A stretch of DNA of 64,000 nucleotides from UBA5314 sp035560815 (GCA_035560815.1 DATMYR010000006.1:23975-87974); one strand, 5' to 3'; counted from the stretch's first letter, positions 16,346 to 25,712 are shown. The notes: generated from the letters alone by a model not told the origin. Program-made: numbers and translations.

Positions 16346-16371
16346 AGGAACCTGATGGTTCCTCTTTTTTT
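16346..16371 (+). terminator. Intrinsic terminator between hpf and secA, overlapping a second hairpin
   Basis: AGGAACC (16346-16352) / GGTTCCT (16357-16363), loop TGAT, then C and seven T: a textbook terminator. The right arm and T-run also belong to a second possible hairpin, CCTCTTTT (16361-16368) / AAAAGAGG (16373-16380), which covers part of the secA ribosome site GAGGGAG (16377-16383). The two cannot form together. Confidence 0.85.
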
Positions 16372-16389
16372 GAAAAGAGGGAGAAATCC

Positions 16390-18879
16390 ATGATAAAAAA
16401 TCTGTTAAAAAGCCTTTTAGACAGTGATGAGAAGGAAGTACGGCGTATGCGCCGTACAGTTGAGAAGATTAACCAGTTGGAACCCCGGTTTCAAGCTCTA
16501 CAGGATTCCGATTTCCCGATTAAAACGGAAGAATTCAAAGAGCGGTTAAAGCAAGGCCAGGAACTTGACGATATATTACCTGAAGCCTTTGCTCTGGTAA
16601 GGGAAGCAGCTCGGCGCACCCTGGGTATGCGACATTTCGATGAGCAGCTAATCGGCGGCATGGTTCTGCACCAGGGGCGCATTGCGGAGATGAAGACCGG
16701 GGAAGGGAAAACCCTGGTGGCAACCTTGCCAGCTTATCTCAATGCCCTGGAAGGCAAGGGAGTCCATATTGTTACCGTAAATGACTATCTGGCTGCCCGT
16801 GATGCAGGCTGGATGCGCCCCATTTACGAGTTCTGCGGCTTGACTGTGGGTCTCATCGTACATGGACTTGAGTATGTGGAAAGAAAAGCCGCGTATGCGT
16901 GTGATCTAGCCTATGGAACCAACAACGAATTGGGTTTTGATTACCTACGCGACAATATGGTAGTGGCTGCGGAACACATGGTGCAGCGGCCTCTCTTTTA
17001 TGCCATTGTAGACGAAGTCGACTCGATACTCGTTGATGAAGCCCGAACACCTTTGATTATTTCCGGAGAAGGCGATAAACCGACAGATTTGTATTATAGA
17101 ATCGCCAAATTCGTTCCTCGTCTTCAAAACGAAGATGACTATATGGTAGATGAGAAGGCACATCTGGTAACCCTGACCGAAGAAGGGGTCAGGAAGGTTG
17201 AAAAATTTTTCACTGTGGAGAATCTGTCCGACAATATGGAACTGGCCCATCATGTAAACCAGGGATTGAAAGCCCACTGCCTGATGCGCCGGGACCGCGA
17301 TTATGTTGTGAAAGACGATCAAGTCATCATCGTCGATGAGTTCACCGGGCGCCTTATGTTTGGGCGGCGCTACAGCGACGGTCTTCATCAGGCGATTGAA
17401 GCCAAAGAAGGGGTCAAGATAGAAAAGGAATCGCAGACCCTGGCTACCATAACATTCCAGAACTATTTCCGTATGTATAAGAAGCTGGCGGGTATGACCG
17501 GTACAGCGAAGACCGAGGAAGAGGAGTTCCGCAAGATATACGGCATGGATGTCGTGGTGATACCCACCCATATGCCCATGGTCCGGGAAGACAAATCTGA
17601 TGTAGTCTATCGCACCGAGATGGGAAAATTCCGGGCGGTAGTGGAGGACATTGTCGAGCGACACGGGCGCGGGCAGCCGGTTCTAGTCGGCACTATATCT
17701 ATTGAGAAATCCGAACTGGTGAGTGACATGTTGGCCCGCCGGGGAGTCAAACACCAGGTTCTAAATGCGAAGCACCATGAAAAGGAAGCTCAGATCATCG
17801 CTCAGGCCGGCCAGGAGGGCACAGTCACCATCGCCACGAATATGGCTGGACGCGGCACCGACATCGTACTGGGCGATGGAGTTACCTCATTGGGAGGACT
17901 CTACGTGCTGGGCACGGAGCGCCACGAAGCACGCCGCATTGACAACCAGCTCCGTGGCCGTTCTGGAAGACAAGGGGACCAGGGACTGTCGCGCTTTTAT
18001 GTCTCCATGGAAGATGATCTCATGCGTTTGTTCGGCTCCGCTAATATTGAGAGCCTGATGGACCGACTGGGCATGGATGACGAAATGCCCATTGAGAACA
18101 GTGTAGTAAGCAAAGCTTTAGAAAGTGCCCAGAAAAAAGTGGAGGGGCACAATTTCGATATAAGAAAAAACGTCCTGGAATACGATGATGTAATTAACCA
18201 GCAGCGTGAAGTCATTTACGGTGAGCGACGTAAAGTCTTGTGGGGCGAGGATCTGAAAGAAACCATTGCCAGTATGATCGATGATGTGATCGATCAGGTG
18301 GTGGAGAGTTTTGCCGGTGAGGTAAAGTATTCTGATAGTTGGGATCTACCCGGGTTGATCACCTATGTAGACCAGAATATACTGCCCCAGTTCGATATGG
18401 GTGTGGAAGAACTCAAGGGTCTGACCAAATCCGATATGAAAGAAATGCTGCAGGATAAGACCCATGATCTTTACGAATTACGGGAAACCGAACTGAGCAG
18501 TGAGACCATGCGCGAGTTGGAAAAGGTAGTCCTCTTGCGCATCATCGATGAAAAATGGATGGACCACATTGATGCCATGGACCAACTTCGCAACGGCATT
18601 GGGCTGCGGGCTTACGCTCAGAAGGACCCCTTGATCGAGTATCGTTTTGAGGCATTTGAAGCCTTTCAAAATATGGTCTATAGCATTAAAGAGGACGTAG
18701 TACGTTTTATCCTGCGCGTCAGAGTGGTGCAGAAACTGGAAGAACGGCAGACGATGGAGGCAGGACCAGGTACCGAGAAGACTCCGGTCAAAGTAGGGGA
18801 CAAGGTTGGACGCAATGACCCCTGCCCCTGCGGGAGCGGGAAAAAATATAAAAAGTGCTGTGGGAGAGGGATTAGTTAA
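16390..18879 (+). CDS. secA: Protein translocase motor ATPase SecA
   Basis: 829 residues; the ATPase that drives preproteins through SecYEG. Walker A at about 102-109 (KTGEGKT, after the Q-motif region), DEVDSILVDEARTPLIISG at about 205-225, the DEAD-like second half with GTISIEKSE and NMAGRGTDIVLG, and a C-terminal zinc finger NDPCPCGSGKKYKKCC. The ATG at 16390 follows GAGGGAG. The stop overlaps the motA start by one base. Regulation may involve the hairpins described just upstream, as the hpf terminator lies only 19 bp before the start. Confidence 0.97.
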   Translation: MIKNLLKSLLDSDEKEVRRMRRTVEKINQLEPRFQALQDSDFPIKTEEFKERLKQGQELDDILPEAFALVREAARRTLGMRHFDEQLIGGMVLHQGRIAEMKTGEGKTLVATLPAYLNALEGKGVHIVTVNDYLAARDAGWMRPIYEFCGLTVGLIVHGLEYVERKAAYACDLAYGTNNELGFDYLRDNMVVAAEHMVQRPLFYAIVDEVDSILVDEARTPLIISGEGDKPTDLYYRIAKFVPRLQNEDDYMVDEKAHLVTLTEEGVRKVEKFFTVENLSDNMELAHHVNQGLKAHCLMRRDRDYVVKDDQVIIVDEFTGRLMFGRRYSDGLHQAIEAKEGVKIEKESQTLATITFQNYFRMYKKLAGMTGTAKTEEEEFRKIYGMDVVVIPTHMPMVREDKSDVVYRTEMGKFRAVVEDIVERHGRGQPVLVGTISIEKSELVSDMLARRGVKHQVLNAKHHEKEAQIIAQAGQEGTVTIATNMAGRGTDIVLGDGVTSLGGLYVLGTERHEARRIDNQLRGRSGRQGDQGLSRFYVSMEDDLMRLFGSANIESLMDRLGMDDEMPIENSVVSKALESAQKKVEGHNFDIRKNVLEYDDVINQQREVIYGERRKVLWGEDLKETIASMIDDVIDQVVESFAGEVKYSDSWDLPGLITYVDQNILPQFDMGVEELKGLTKSDMKEMLQDKTHDLYELRETELSSETMRELEKVVLLRIIDEKWMDHIDAMDQLRNGIGLRAYAQKDPLIEYRFEAFEAFQNMVYSIKEDVVRFILRVRVVQKLEERQTMEAGPGTEKTPVKVGDKVGRNDPCPCGSGKKYKKCCGRGIS

Positions 18880-19670
18880 TGGATCTAACTACTCTAATCG
18901 GTTTGGTTCTAGGGTTAGGGTCAATAATCGCGGCGTTTCTCCTCGAAGGCGGAAAACTAGGCAGCCTGATGGTTTTGTCGGCAGCCATGATCGTTTTTGG
19001 GGGAACTTTTGGCGCCACGATAATCAGCTTTACCACAGAGGAATTGAAAAAAGTACCGTATTTCTTTAAACTTGTATTCACGGAAAAGAAGGTCGATTAC
19101 GCCAGCGTACTGGACTCACTGGTGGAGACGGCTGACAAAGCACGCCGGGAAGGATTGTTAAGTCTGGAAAGCCAGCTCAGTGAGATAGACAATCCCTTTT
19201 TCGCCCGAGGTTTGCAGCTGGTTATCGATGGCACTGATCCCGAACTAACTCGAAATATGCTGGAGATGGAGATAGAAGCCTTCGAAGGCGGAGAGAAAGT
19301 GGGTACCGAGATCTTTATGACTATGGGCGGATTTGGTCCGACCATGGGCATTATCGGGACGGTTATGGGAATGGTTAACGTTCTGGGCAATTTATCCAGT
19401 CCCGATGAATTAGGGCCGGCCATTGCTGTCGCCTTTCTCGCCACATTGTACGGCATTTCTTCCGCCAACCTCTTATGGATTCCCTTTGGTACCAAAATAA
19501 AAGTGAAAACTGCAAGAGACACCCTGCTGATGGGTATGATCCTGGAAGGGGTTCTCTCCATCCAGGCCGGGGAAAACCCCCGGGTTATCAGGGAAAAACT
19601 GATGACCTTCCTGCCCCCGGAAGTAAAAGATATTCTGGTGGAACAGGAAAAGGCACAGAAGGGGATGTAA
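18879..19670 (+). CDS. motA: Flagellar motor stator protein MotA
   Basis: 263 residues, four membrane segments (about 3-22, 30-50, 145-170, 180-205). The proline-bearing third segment GGFGPTMGIIGTVMGMVNVL and the charged cytoplasmic loop (residues ~60-140) that contacts FliG are evident. With MotB it forms the ion channel that turns the motor. TAATG overlap with secA gives tight coupling. PomA/MotA discrimination (sodium or proton) is not attempted from sequence alone. Confidence 0.93.
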   Translation: MDLTTLIGLVLGLGSIIAAFLLEGGKLGSLMVLSAAMIVFGGTFGATIISFTTEELKKVPYFFKLVFTEKKVDYASVLDSLVETADKARREGLLSLESQLSEIDNPFFARGLQLVIDGTDPELTRNMLEMEIEAFEGGEKVGTEIFMTMGGFGPTMGIIGTVMGMVNVLGNLSSPDELGPAIAVAFLATLYGISSANLLWIPFGTKIKVKTARDTLLMGMILEGVLSIQAGENPRVIREKLMTFLPPEVKDILVEQEKAQKGM

Positions 19671-19674
19671 TAGG

Positions 19675-20532
19675 GTGGCAAAAAAAAAGAAAAAGGAACC
19701 CGAAGGCGAGGGTGGAATGGAACGGTGGCTTCTCAGTTATGCAGATTTTATCACCCTTTTAATGGTGTTTTTTGTAGTTATGTATGCCATGAGCAGAATA
19801 GATACTCAGAAATACTCGGCCATGGCCAACTCCCTTAGTGTAGTATTGACCGGTAAAGCTATGTCAGTATTGGATGCTCAGGGGCCCTCCGCGGTACAGG
19901 GTAAGTCCGGCCAGCAGGTCAAGGAAGGACCGGGACAAACCCCGGCCAACCAGGGGCAGCTGGACGAAGTTAAAAAAGCGATCAACGAATTCATCAAGAA
20001 TCGGGACCAGGAGGCGGCCAAGGCTCAAAAAGATGGCAATACTGAAGTTAAGAAACTCAGCGACAATATCATCATCTATGAGCAGGAACGAGGATTGGTC
20101 ATAAGTTTTAAGGATACCCTGCTCTTTGCCAGTGGGTCTGATGAATTGACTCCCAGAGCTCGGGAGATCATAAGCGGGGTGGGGGGCGCTTTACGGCAGC
20201 TTCCCAACTATATTCGCGTGGAAGGGCACACCGATGACCTGCCCATTAGCAGTGGAAAATTCGCTTCCAACTGGGAGCTTTCTGTTATGCGTGCTGCAAA
20301 TGTGGTCCATGTATTAGGAGAAGGAGCCGGCATTCCCCCCGACCGTTTATCCATTGTGGGCTACGGACAATATCGACCGCTGGTGCCCAATGATGATAAT
20401 CTATCCCGGGCTATGAATCGCCGGGTGGATATTGTTATACTAAAACAGAAGTACGATTATTTTGAGCCGCCGAAAGTGGACAGCAGTAACGCGTCCGGCG
20501 CCCCCAGCAGCAGTGGCCAGCACACCCAATAA
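19675..20532 (+). CDS. motB: Flagellar motor stator protein MotB
   Basis: 285 residues. A single membrane segment near the N-terminus within SYADFITLLMVFFVVMYAMS includes the ion-binding Asp of YADF. After a Gly/Gln-rich linker comes an OmpA-like peptidoglycan-binding domain (LLFASGSDELTPRAREIISG, then IRVEGHTDDLP and NWELSVMRAANVV). GTG start 4 bp after motA. The pair lies directly behind secA. Confidence 0.94.
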   Translation: MAKKKKKEPEGEGGMERWLLSYADFITLLMVFFVVMYAMSRIDTQKYSAMANSLSVVLTGKAMSVLDAQGPSAVQGKSGQQVKEGPGQTPANQGQLDEVKKAINEFIKNRDQEAAKAQKDGNTEVKKLSDNIIIYEQERGLVISFKDTLLFASGSDELTPRAREIISGVGGALRQLPNYIRVEGHTDDLPISSGKFASNWELSVMRAANVVHVLGEGAGIPPDRLSIVGYGQYRPLVPNDDNLSRAMNRRVDIVILKQKYDYFEPPKVDSSNASGAPSSSGQHTQ

Positions 20533-20575
20533 CAGCCGCGGAGAAATATATTGAGCGAAATGAAGGAGGGTAACC

Positions 20576-21671
20576 ATGATTGAAGATCCCCGGGCTCTGT
20601 GCCTGGAAATAATCAATGGGTTAGACGAAATGAGGGTTTCTCTTTGACATAGAAGGACGACAATCGGAAATCGATGCTCTGCAGGAAAAGACCCTTCAGG
20701 AGGATTTTTGGGACAATTCCCAGGAAGCGCAAAATATTTTAAAGAACATCAGTGCCTTGAAGGAGAACGTGGACCGTTTTCAGAAGCTCTGGGAACGGGT
20801 GCATTACCTCATTGAGATTATCGAAATGGCGGAAGAAGAGCACGAAAAGGACTTACTCCGGGAAAGCCTGCAAGAGCTTGAAATTCTTTTAAAAGATTTC
20901 CGGGAGTTTGAACTTCTCGTTTTGTTTTCTGGGCCCCATGATCAGGGAAATGCCATTGTTTCATTACATGCCGGAGCGGGCGGTACAGAAGCCCAGGATT
21001 GGGTGCAGATACTCCTGCGCATGTATACTCGTTGGTGTGAGAATTCCGGATTTGAAGCGGAGATCCTTGATATGCTGGATGGGGACGAGGCCGGGATCAA
21101 GAGTGTAACTGTCCTGGTACGGGGGGATTACGCTTATGGGAAACTTAAGTGCGAGGAAGGGGTTCACCGGCTGATTCGGATATCACCTTTTGATTCTTCC
21201 GGTCGTCGTCACACCTCGTTTGCATCCCTATCCGCCTTACCGGAAATCAGCCCGGATCTGGAGACTATCATCAATCCTGAGGAACTGCGTATTGACACCT
21301 ATCGTTCCGGAGGAGCTGGCGGCCAGCATGTAAATAAGACAGATTCAGCGGTGCGCATCACTCATCTACCCACCGGAATCGTGGTGCAGTGCCAGAACGA
21401 ACGCTCTCAGCATTCCAACCGCTTAGCGGCGATGAAGATACTACAGGCCAGGCTTTATACATTAAAGCAGAAACAGGCCGAGGACAGCCTGCAGAAACTA
21501 AAAGGGGATTACAAGGAAATTGCCTGGGGGAGCCAGATTCGGACCTACACCCTGAATCCTTTCTCCTTGATCAAGGATCATCGTACCAATATAGAAATCG
21601 GCAATGTGCAGGCAGTCCTGGACGGGGATTTGGATGAATTGATCTATGCTTACCTGCTCCAGGCGCGCTGA
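20576..21671 (+). CDS. prfB: Peptide chain release factor 2, programmed +1 frameshift
   Basis: Reads UAA and UGA and triggers peptide release through the GGQ loop (SGGAGGQHVNKTDSAVRITH). The ATG at 20576, after AAGGAGGGTAACC, opens a 23-codon frame ending in CTT followed by TGA at 20645-20647. Slipping one base from CTT to TTT continues into GAC ATA GAA GGA and the rest of the protein, total ~364 residues, the family's usual length. The frameshift is the classical prfB autoregulation: when RF2 is scarce, the in-frame UGA is not terminated and the shift occurs. A start at the later TTG (20757) would remove the first domain and is rejected. Confidence 0.95.
20631..20648 (+). promoter_or_regulatory. 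prfB +1 recoding site
   Basis: GAGGG, then TTTCT, then CTT TGA C. The internal Shine-Dalgarno-like GAGGG is 5 bases before the slippery CTT, against 3 in the E. coli site (AGGGGG-TAT-CTT-TGA-C). The stop codon with following C and the CTT-to-TTT slip are conserved. Confidence 0.88.
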
Positions 21672-21683
21672 AGGCACAAGGGA

Positions 21684-21776
21684 AGGCACAAGGGGACGGT
21701 TCTCCTGTGCGCCTCGATAATACTGAATCAATGGATAAGGTGATGATAGGCACAGGAGAACCGTCCCCTTGTGCCT
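21684..21776. repeat. REPIN-like inverted repeat between prfB and tkt
   Basis: Two perfect 27-base arms (21684-21710 and 21750-21776) face each other across 39 bases. The arms run GGCACAAGGGGACGGTTC then TCCTGTGC. A partial extra arm (AAGGCACAAGGG) abuts at 21671. The stretch holds no gene and could act as the prfB terminator. The core AAGGGGACGG recurs in the element at 26863-26946. Confidence 0.85.
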
Positions 21777-21792
21777 GACAAAGGAGATTCAC

Positions 21793-22623
21793 ATGAGAGA
21801 GATTAATGAACAAATTATTAGTTCTGTAGCGCAACAGGCTACGATTATCCGGCGGCATATTCTCACCATGCTGGGGGAAGCAGGTTCCGGGCATCCCGGA
21901 GGATCGCTGTCTGCTGCCGATATCCTGGCCTGCCTCTACTTCTGGGGATTGAATATTGATCCATCCCAGCCTGCCTGGCCGGATCGGGACCGCTTTGTCC
22001 TTAGCAAAGGGCATGCCGCACCGGTTCTTTATGCCACCCTGGCGGAAAAAGGCTATTTCCCACGGGAGCTGCTGAATACGCTTAGAAAACTGGGCAGCCC
22101 GTTGCAAGGGCACCCGGATCGCTTGAAACTGCCAGGGGTGGAAGCTTCCACCGGTTCATTAGGACAAGGCATATCCTGGGCGGTGGGGATGGCCCTGGCT
22201 GGCAAAGTGGATAAGAAGGACTATCGGGTTTATGCTCTCCTGGGTGATGGAGAACTGGAAGAAGGCATTGTATGGGAAGCCCTTATGGCAGGGGCTCAAT
22301 ACAACCTTGATAATCTTCTGGCTTTTGTCGATTACAATGGACTGCAGATAGATGGACCGATAACCGAGGTCATGTCACCGGAGCCTATTCCCGATAAATG
22401 GCGGGCTTTTGGCTGGGAGGTCTTGGAGATCAACGGCCACCAGGTTCGGGAGATCATGGAAGCTATGAACCAGGCTGAGCAGGTGAAAGGAAAACCAACT
22501 GTAATCATCGCTCACACCATCAAAGGCAAAGGCTGTTCTTTTATGGAGGGACGGGCCGAATGGCACGGGACGGCACCCAAACCTGAGCAAGTCGCCCAGG
22601 CCTTATGTGAGCTGAATAGCTGA
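21793..22623 (+). CDS. Transketolase, N-terminal (thiamine diphosphate) subunit
   Basis: 276 residues. Transketolase moves two-carbon units between sugar phosphates in the non-oxidative pentose phosphate pathway; in many Clostridia and archaea it is split in two genes. This half carries the cofactor-binding GDGELEEGIVWEALMAGAQY and the GxGHPGGSLSAADILACLY and KGHAAPVLYATLAEKGYF motifs. ATG 21793 after AAAGGAG; upstream open frame runs into the REPIN-like repeat and is not coding. The partner subunit begins 328 bp downstream, separated by a modular repeat. Confidence 0.92.
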   Translation: MREINEQIISSVAQQATIIRRHILTMLGEAGSGHPGGSLSAADILACLYFWGLNIDPSQPAWPDRDRFVLSKGHAAPVLYATLAEKGYFPRELLNTLRKLGSPLQGHPDRLKLPGVEASTGSLGQGISWAVGMALAGKVDKKDYRVYALLGDGELEEGIVWEALMAGAQYNLDNLLAFVDYNGLQIDGPITEVMSPEPIPDKWRAFGWEVLEINGHQVREIMEAMNQAEQVKGKPTVIIAHTIKGKGCSFMEGRAEWHGTAPKPEQVAQALCELNS

Positions 22624-22695
22624 TAGCGGGCAAAAGAACCGGTTATTTCAATGATTCAAGTCATAGTAGATGCTTGCTAAATTATTTTAGGCCCA

Positions 22696-22926
22696 GGGGA
22701 AGGTGTGTCCCGCCTGTAAAAAGGATAGCGGACTATGGGAAAAGCTTAAAGGGCACCCCAAGGGCACTTGTAATATCGGTCGCTTGCTTCGCACGCTCCT
22801 CGATCTTACGGGCGCACATGGGGACATTCCTTACCGCGAATAGATGAAACCAATGCCTTCATCAAGGCGCGCAATTAAGGAATACAGAATACTAACTGTT
22901 GTATGCTTGGGGGAAGGTGTGTCCCC
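22696..22926. repeat. Modular intergenic repeat (copy 1), between the transketolase halves
   Basis: Flanked at both ends by GGGGAAGGTGTGTCCC (22696-22711 and 22910-22925). Between them, 22762-22833 carries GGCACTTGTAATATCGGT, a variable stretch, GCTCCTCGATCTTAC and CATGGGGACATTCCTTA, all of which recur at 30.6 kb and 38.6 kb. No coding potential; the interval 22624-22951 has no gene. Confidence 0.8.
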
Positions 22927-22951
22927 TACCCTTAAAAAGGAGGAGCTAATT

Positions 22952-23893
22952 GTGGATAAACAGGCCACGCGTGATGCTTACGGCCAGGCCCTTGTAGAAC
23001 TTGGCCATATGTATGAGGATATCATCGTCATGGATGCCGACCTTTCCAAATCTACTAAAACAGCGGATTTTGCCAAAGTTTTTCCTGGCCGCTTTTTTAA
23101 TGCCGGAATTGCCGAACAGAATTTAATGGGCATGGCGGCTGGTCTCTCCACCTGTGGAAAGGTAGTCTTCGCCAGTACATTTGCCATTTTCGCCACTGGC
23201 CGTGCTTATGAGATCGTGCGTAATTCTCTGGCCTATGGCAAGCTCAATGTCAAAGTGTGCGCCACCCACGCGGGATTGACCGTGGGCGAGGACGGAGGAT
23301 CGCACCAATCAGTTGAAGATATAGCTTTGATGCGAAGTGTACCCAACATGAAGGTGGTTGTTCCTGCCGATGGGGTCAGCACGCGCCAAGCATTATTTAA
23401 GATATACGAGCAGGAGGGACCGTTTTACCTGCGGTTGGGTCGTCCAGCCGTTCCTGTGATCTATGATCAAAGCTTGGAATTGGAAATCGGCCGCGGCATA
23501 GAGCTGAAAAATGGGCCTGATGCGACGTTAATTGCCTGTGGCCTTATGGTTGCACCCTGCCTGGAGGCCGCCCGCCTGCTTGAAGAGCAGGGAATTAAAG
23601 TGTCGGTGATCGATATGCATACCATCAAACCCCTGGATGTTGACCTGGTGGTTCGTAAAGCCCGGGAAACAGGGGCCATCCTTACTGCCGAAGAACACAG
23701 TATCATCGGCGGTCTGGGGAGTGCGGTCTGTGAGGCAGTTTGCCAGGCTTTTCCTGTACCCGTATGCCGCCTGGGCATAAATGATGTTTTTGGCCAATCA
23801 GGAACACCTGACCAGCTTTTACAACATTATGGATTAAATATCGAAAATATTGTAAAAAATGTGAATAAAATTATGGAAATGAAGCGTTTATAA
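22952..23893 (+). CDS. Transketolase, C-terminal (pyrimidine-binding) subunit
   Basis: 313 residues. Carries the DAYGQALVELGHMYEDIIVM start, DADLSKSTKTADFAKVFPGR, GIAEQNLMGMAAGLSTCGKV (the Glu that activates thiamine diphosphate is in AEQN) and the C-terminal transketolase domain. Start is GTG 22952 behind AAGGAGGAG; a longer open frame upstream is repeat DNA. Works with the N-terminal subunit as a heterodimeric enzyme. Ends with a strong terminator. Confidence 0.92.
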   Translation: MDKQATRDAYGQALVELGHMYEDIIVMDADLSKSTKTADFAKVFPGRFFNAGIAEQNLMGMAAGLSTCGKVVFASTFAIFATGRAYEIVRNSLAYGKLNVKVCATHAGLTVGEDGGSHQSVEDIALMRSVPNMKVVVPADGVSTRQALFKIYEQEGPFYLRLGRPAVPVIYDQSLELEIGRGIELKNGPDATLIACGLMVAPCLEAARLLEEQGIKVSVIDMHTIKPLDVDLVVRKARETGAILTAEEHSIIGGLGSAVCEAVCQAFPVPVCRLGINDVFGQSGTPDQLLQHYGLNIENIVKNVNKIMEMKRL

Positions 23894-23915
23894 AAGGGAT
23901 TTCCATGCTATGTGT

Positions 23916-23947
23916 AGAACCACCTCTAAAAAGTGGTTCTTTTTTTT
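23916..23947 (+). terminator. Intrinsic terminator of the transketolase genes
   Basis: AGAACCAC (23916-23923) / GTGGTTCT (23933-23940) followed by a run of T to 23947. The 145 bp from here to ftsE hold no recognisable gene, only a loose TTCGCCT/AGGCGAA inverted repeat. Confidence 0.92.
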
Positions 23948-24092
23948 CGACGGCGACGATGTTTCGCCTAGTGCCCGCGATCGAAAGGCGAAGCCTGAGC
24001 GCCAGCCAGATCGAGACGAACGCGAAGTTTTTCTAAAGCGAAAGTCCGAAATGGCAAGTGCCCTTGGGGTGAGCGGGCGATGGAGGCTATAT

Positions 24093-24770
24093 ATGCTGGT
24101 TCAGTTTTACAATGTCTCCAAGATTTACCCCAATGGGGTGAAAGCCTTGGATGATATATCATTAAAGATTGATCGGGGCGAGTTCATTTTTCTGGTTGGC
24201 CAGAGTGGAGCGGGAAAATCTACCATCACCAAGCTCTTAATCCGGGAAGAGATCCCCACCCGGGGCCAGATTTTCATTGCTTCCCGCAGCATCGTGCGCA
24301 TGAAGCGCAGCCAGGTTCCCAAAATGCGTCGCAGCATGGGCATGGTTTTTCAGGATTTCAAGCTATTGGAAAATAAGACAGTATTCGAGAACATCTCCTT
24401 CGCCATGGAGGTTATCGGCGCACCGGACAAGGAAATCGTGAAGCGTGTTCCTGAAGTCATTCAGATGGTTGGATTAAAGGGGAAAGAAGACAGGTTCCCG
24501 GGAGAATTATCCGGCGGAGAACAGCAGCGAGTCGGGATTGCCCGGGCTTTGATCAACCGCCCCTTGCTTTTGATTGCCGACGAACCCACAGGGAATCTGG
24601 ATCAGAAAACCTCGGAGGGGATCATGGAATTGCTGTTTGACATCAACCGCAAGGGAACAACGGTTGTGATGGCCACTCATGCCCTGGATCTGGTAAGAGC
24701 AGCCCGAAAACGAGTGCTTGTTCTGGAAAAAGGCCGGCTTGCCTCTGATAATCCACCCGGGGAGTTTTAA
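24093..24770 (+). CDS. ftsE: Cell-division ABC-type ATPase FtsE
   Basis: 225 residues, the usual FtsE length. Walker A GQSGAGKST, signature LSGGEQQRVGIARAL, Walker B LLIADEPTGNLD and the switch His in MATHA are complete. FtsE with FtsX does not transport; it powers activation of a peptidoglycan hydrolase outside the cell. Start is ATG 24093 after GGAGG; the 61 codons of open frame upstream are non-coding. ftsX follows after 3 bp and an M23 hydrolase follows that. Confidence 0.96.
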   Translation: MLVQFYNVSKIYPNGVKALDDISLKIDRGEFIFLVGQSGAGKSTITKLLIREEIPTRGQIFIASRSIVRMKRSQVPKMRRSMGMVFQDFKLLENKTVFENISFAMEVIGAPDKEIVKRVPEVIQMVGLKGKEDRFPGELSGGEQQRVGIARALINRPLLLIADEPTGNLDQKTSEGIMELLFDINRKGTTVVMATHALDLVRAARKRVLVLEKGRLASDNPPGEF

Positions 24771-24773
24771 CAT

Positions 24774-25658
24774 ATGTACATAAAAAATATGAAATACTTT
24801 TTTAAACAGGCTTTTCGATCCATGTCCCGAAATCGCTTGCTTAGCTTGGCCACCGTAAGTACGGTGACAGTCTGCATCCTGATACTGGGTATGGCTTTAT
24901 TGATCATCCTCAATACCAGCGGCTTCATGGCCCGATTAGAATCGGACGTGGAGATTGTTGCCTATTTGAACAAAGACCTGACTACCTCTCAAATTTCCGA
25001 TCTCCGCTATCAGATTCAGGCCTTAAATGGAGTGCAGTCTGTACAATTTGTCTCTCGGGATCAAGCCCTGCAGGAACTGCAAAAGAGTGTAGGCGCCAAG
25101 GATTACAACCTTGGAACTACCCTGGATAAAAACCCCTTGCCCAACTCCTATGAGGTCAAAGCCCTCGATCCCCATAATGTGCCCAATCTGGCGGCCTCCA
25201 TTAAGCAGCTCTACGGAGTTGACAAAGTCAACTACGGCCAGGGTGTGGTGGAAAGGCTGTTCAAGATTACCAGATGGATTCGGACCGTGAGCATTGTCCT
25301 TATTATCTTGCTGGCATTAGGAGCCATTTTCCTGATCGCCACCACGATTCGACTGGCGGTTTATGCCCGGCGTAAAGAAGTATACCTGATGAAACTGATC
25401 GGTGCAGCGGATTGGTTTATTCGCTGGCCATTTTTCCTGGAAGGGATACTTCTGGGATCTGCGGGAGGGCTGATCGCCTTGCTGCTCCTGGCGGCTGGTT
25501 ATTCTTCCATTATCGGCCAGGCCAAGACTCTGCTGTTTCTTCCTTTGTTTACCGGGACCATCCCTTTATTGACATTATATGGCGGCCTGCTGATCACCGG
25601 AGCCCTCCTGGGCATGCTGGGAACACTAATCTCCCTGAATCGTTTCCTGGACGTCTGA
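24774..25658 (+). CDS. ftsX: Cell-division membrane protein FtsX
   Basis: 294 residues with four membrane segments (about 22-45, 170-195, 215-240, 262-285) and a ~120-residue extracytoplasmic loop after the first, which in the family contacts the hydrolase (PcsB, CwlO or EnvC). N-terminal FFKQAFRSMSRNRLLSLATV is typical. ATG 24774, 3 bp after ftsE; an internal ATG at 24789 is possible but less likely. Confidence 0.94.
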   Translation: MYIKNMKYFFKQAFRSMSRNRLLSLATVSTVTVCILILGMALLIILNTSGFMARLESDVEIVAYLNKDLTTSQISDLRYQIQALNGVQSVQFVSRDQALQELQKSVGAKDYNLGTTLDKNPLPNSYEVKALDPHNVPNLAASIKQLYGVDKVNYGQGVVERLFKITRWIRTVSIVLIILLALGAIFLIATTIRLAVYARRKEVYLMKLIGAADWFIRWPFFLEGILLGSAGGLIALLLLAAGYSSIIGQAKTLLFLPLFTGTIPLLTLYGGLLITGALLGMLGTLISLNRFLDV

Positions 25659-25712
25659 TTAAGGCTTTGCTGGCAGACTTACGAAACAAAGGGTAAGGAG
25701 ACCTTATAGCCA

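Noticed and set aside
20645..20647. In-frame TGA near the start of prfB as a sign of a pseudogene
   Set aside because: CTT-TGA-C with an upstream GAGGG is the programmed frameshift, and the +1 frame continues through a complete protein.
22844..22951. Upstream extension of the transketolase C-subunit reading frame
   Set aside because: It encodes repeat DNA; the GTG at 22952 has a strong ribosome site and matches the family start.
23910..24092. 61-codon upstream extension of ftsE
   Set aside because: It starts inside a terminator and has no conserved residues; ATG 24093 has GGAGG and gives the normal length.
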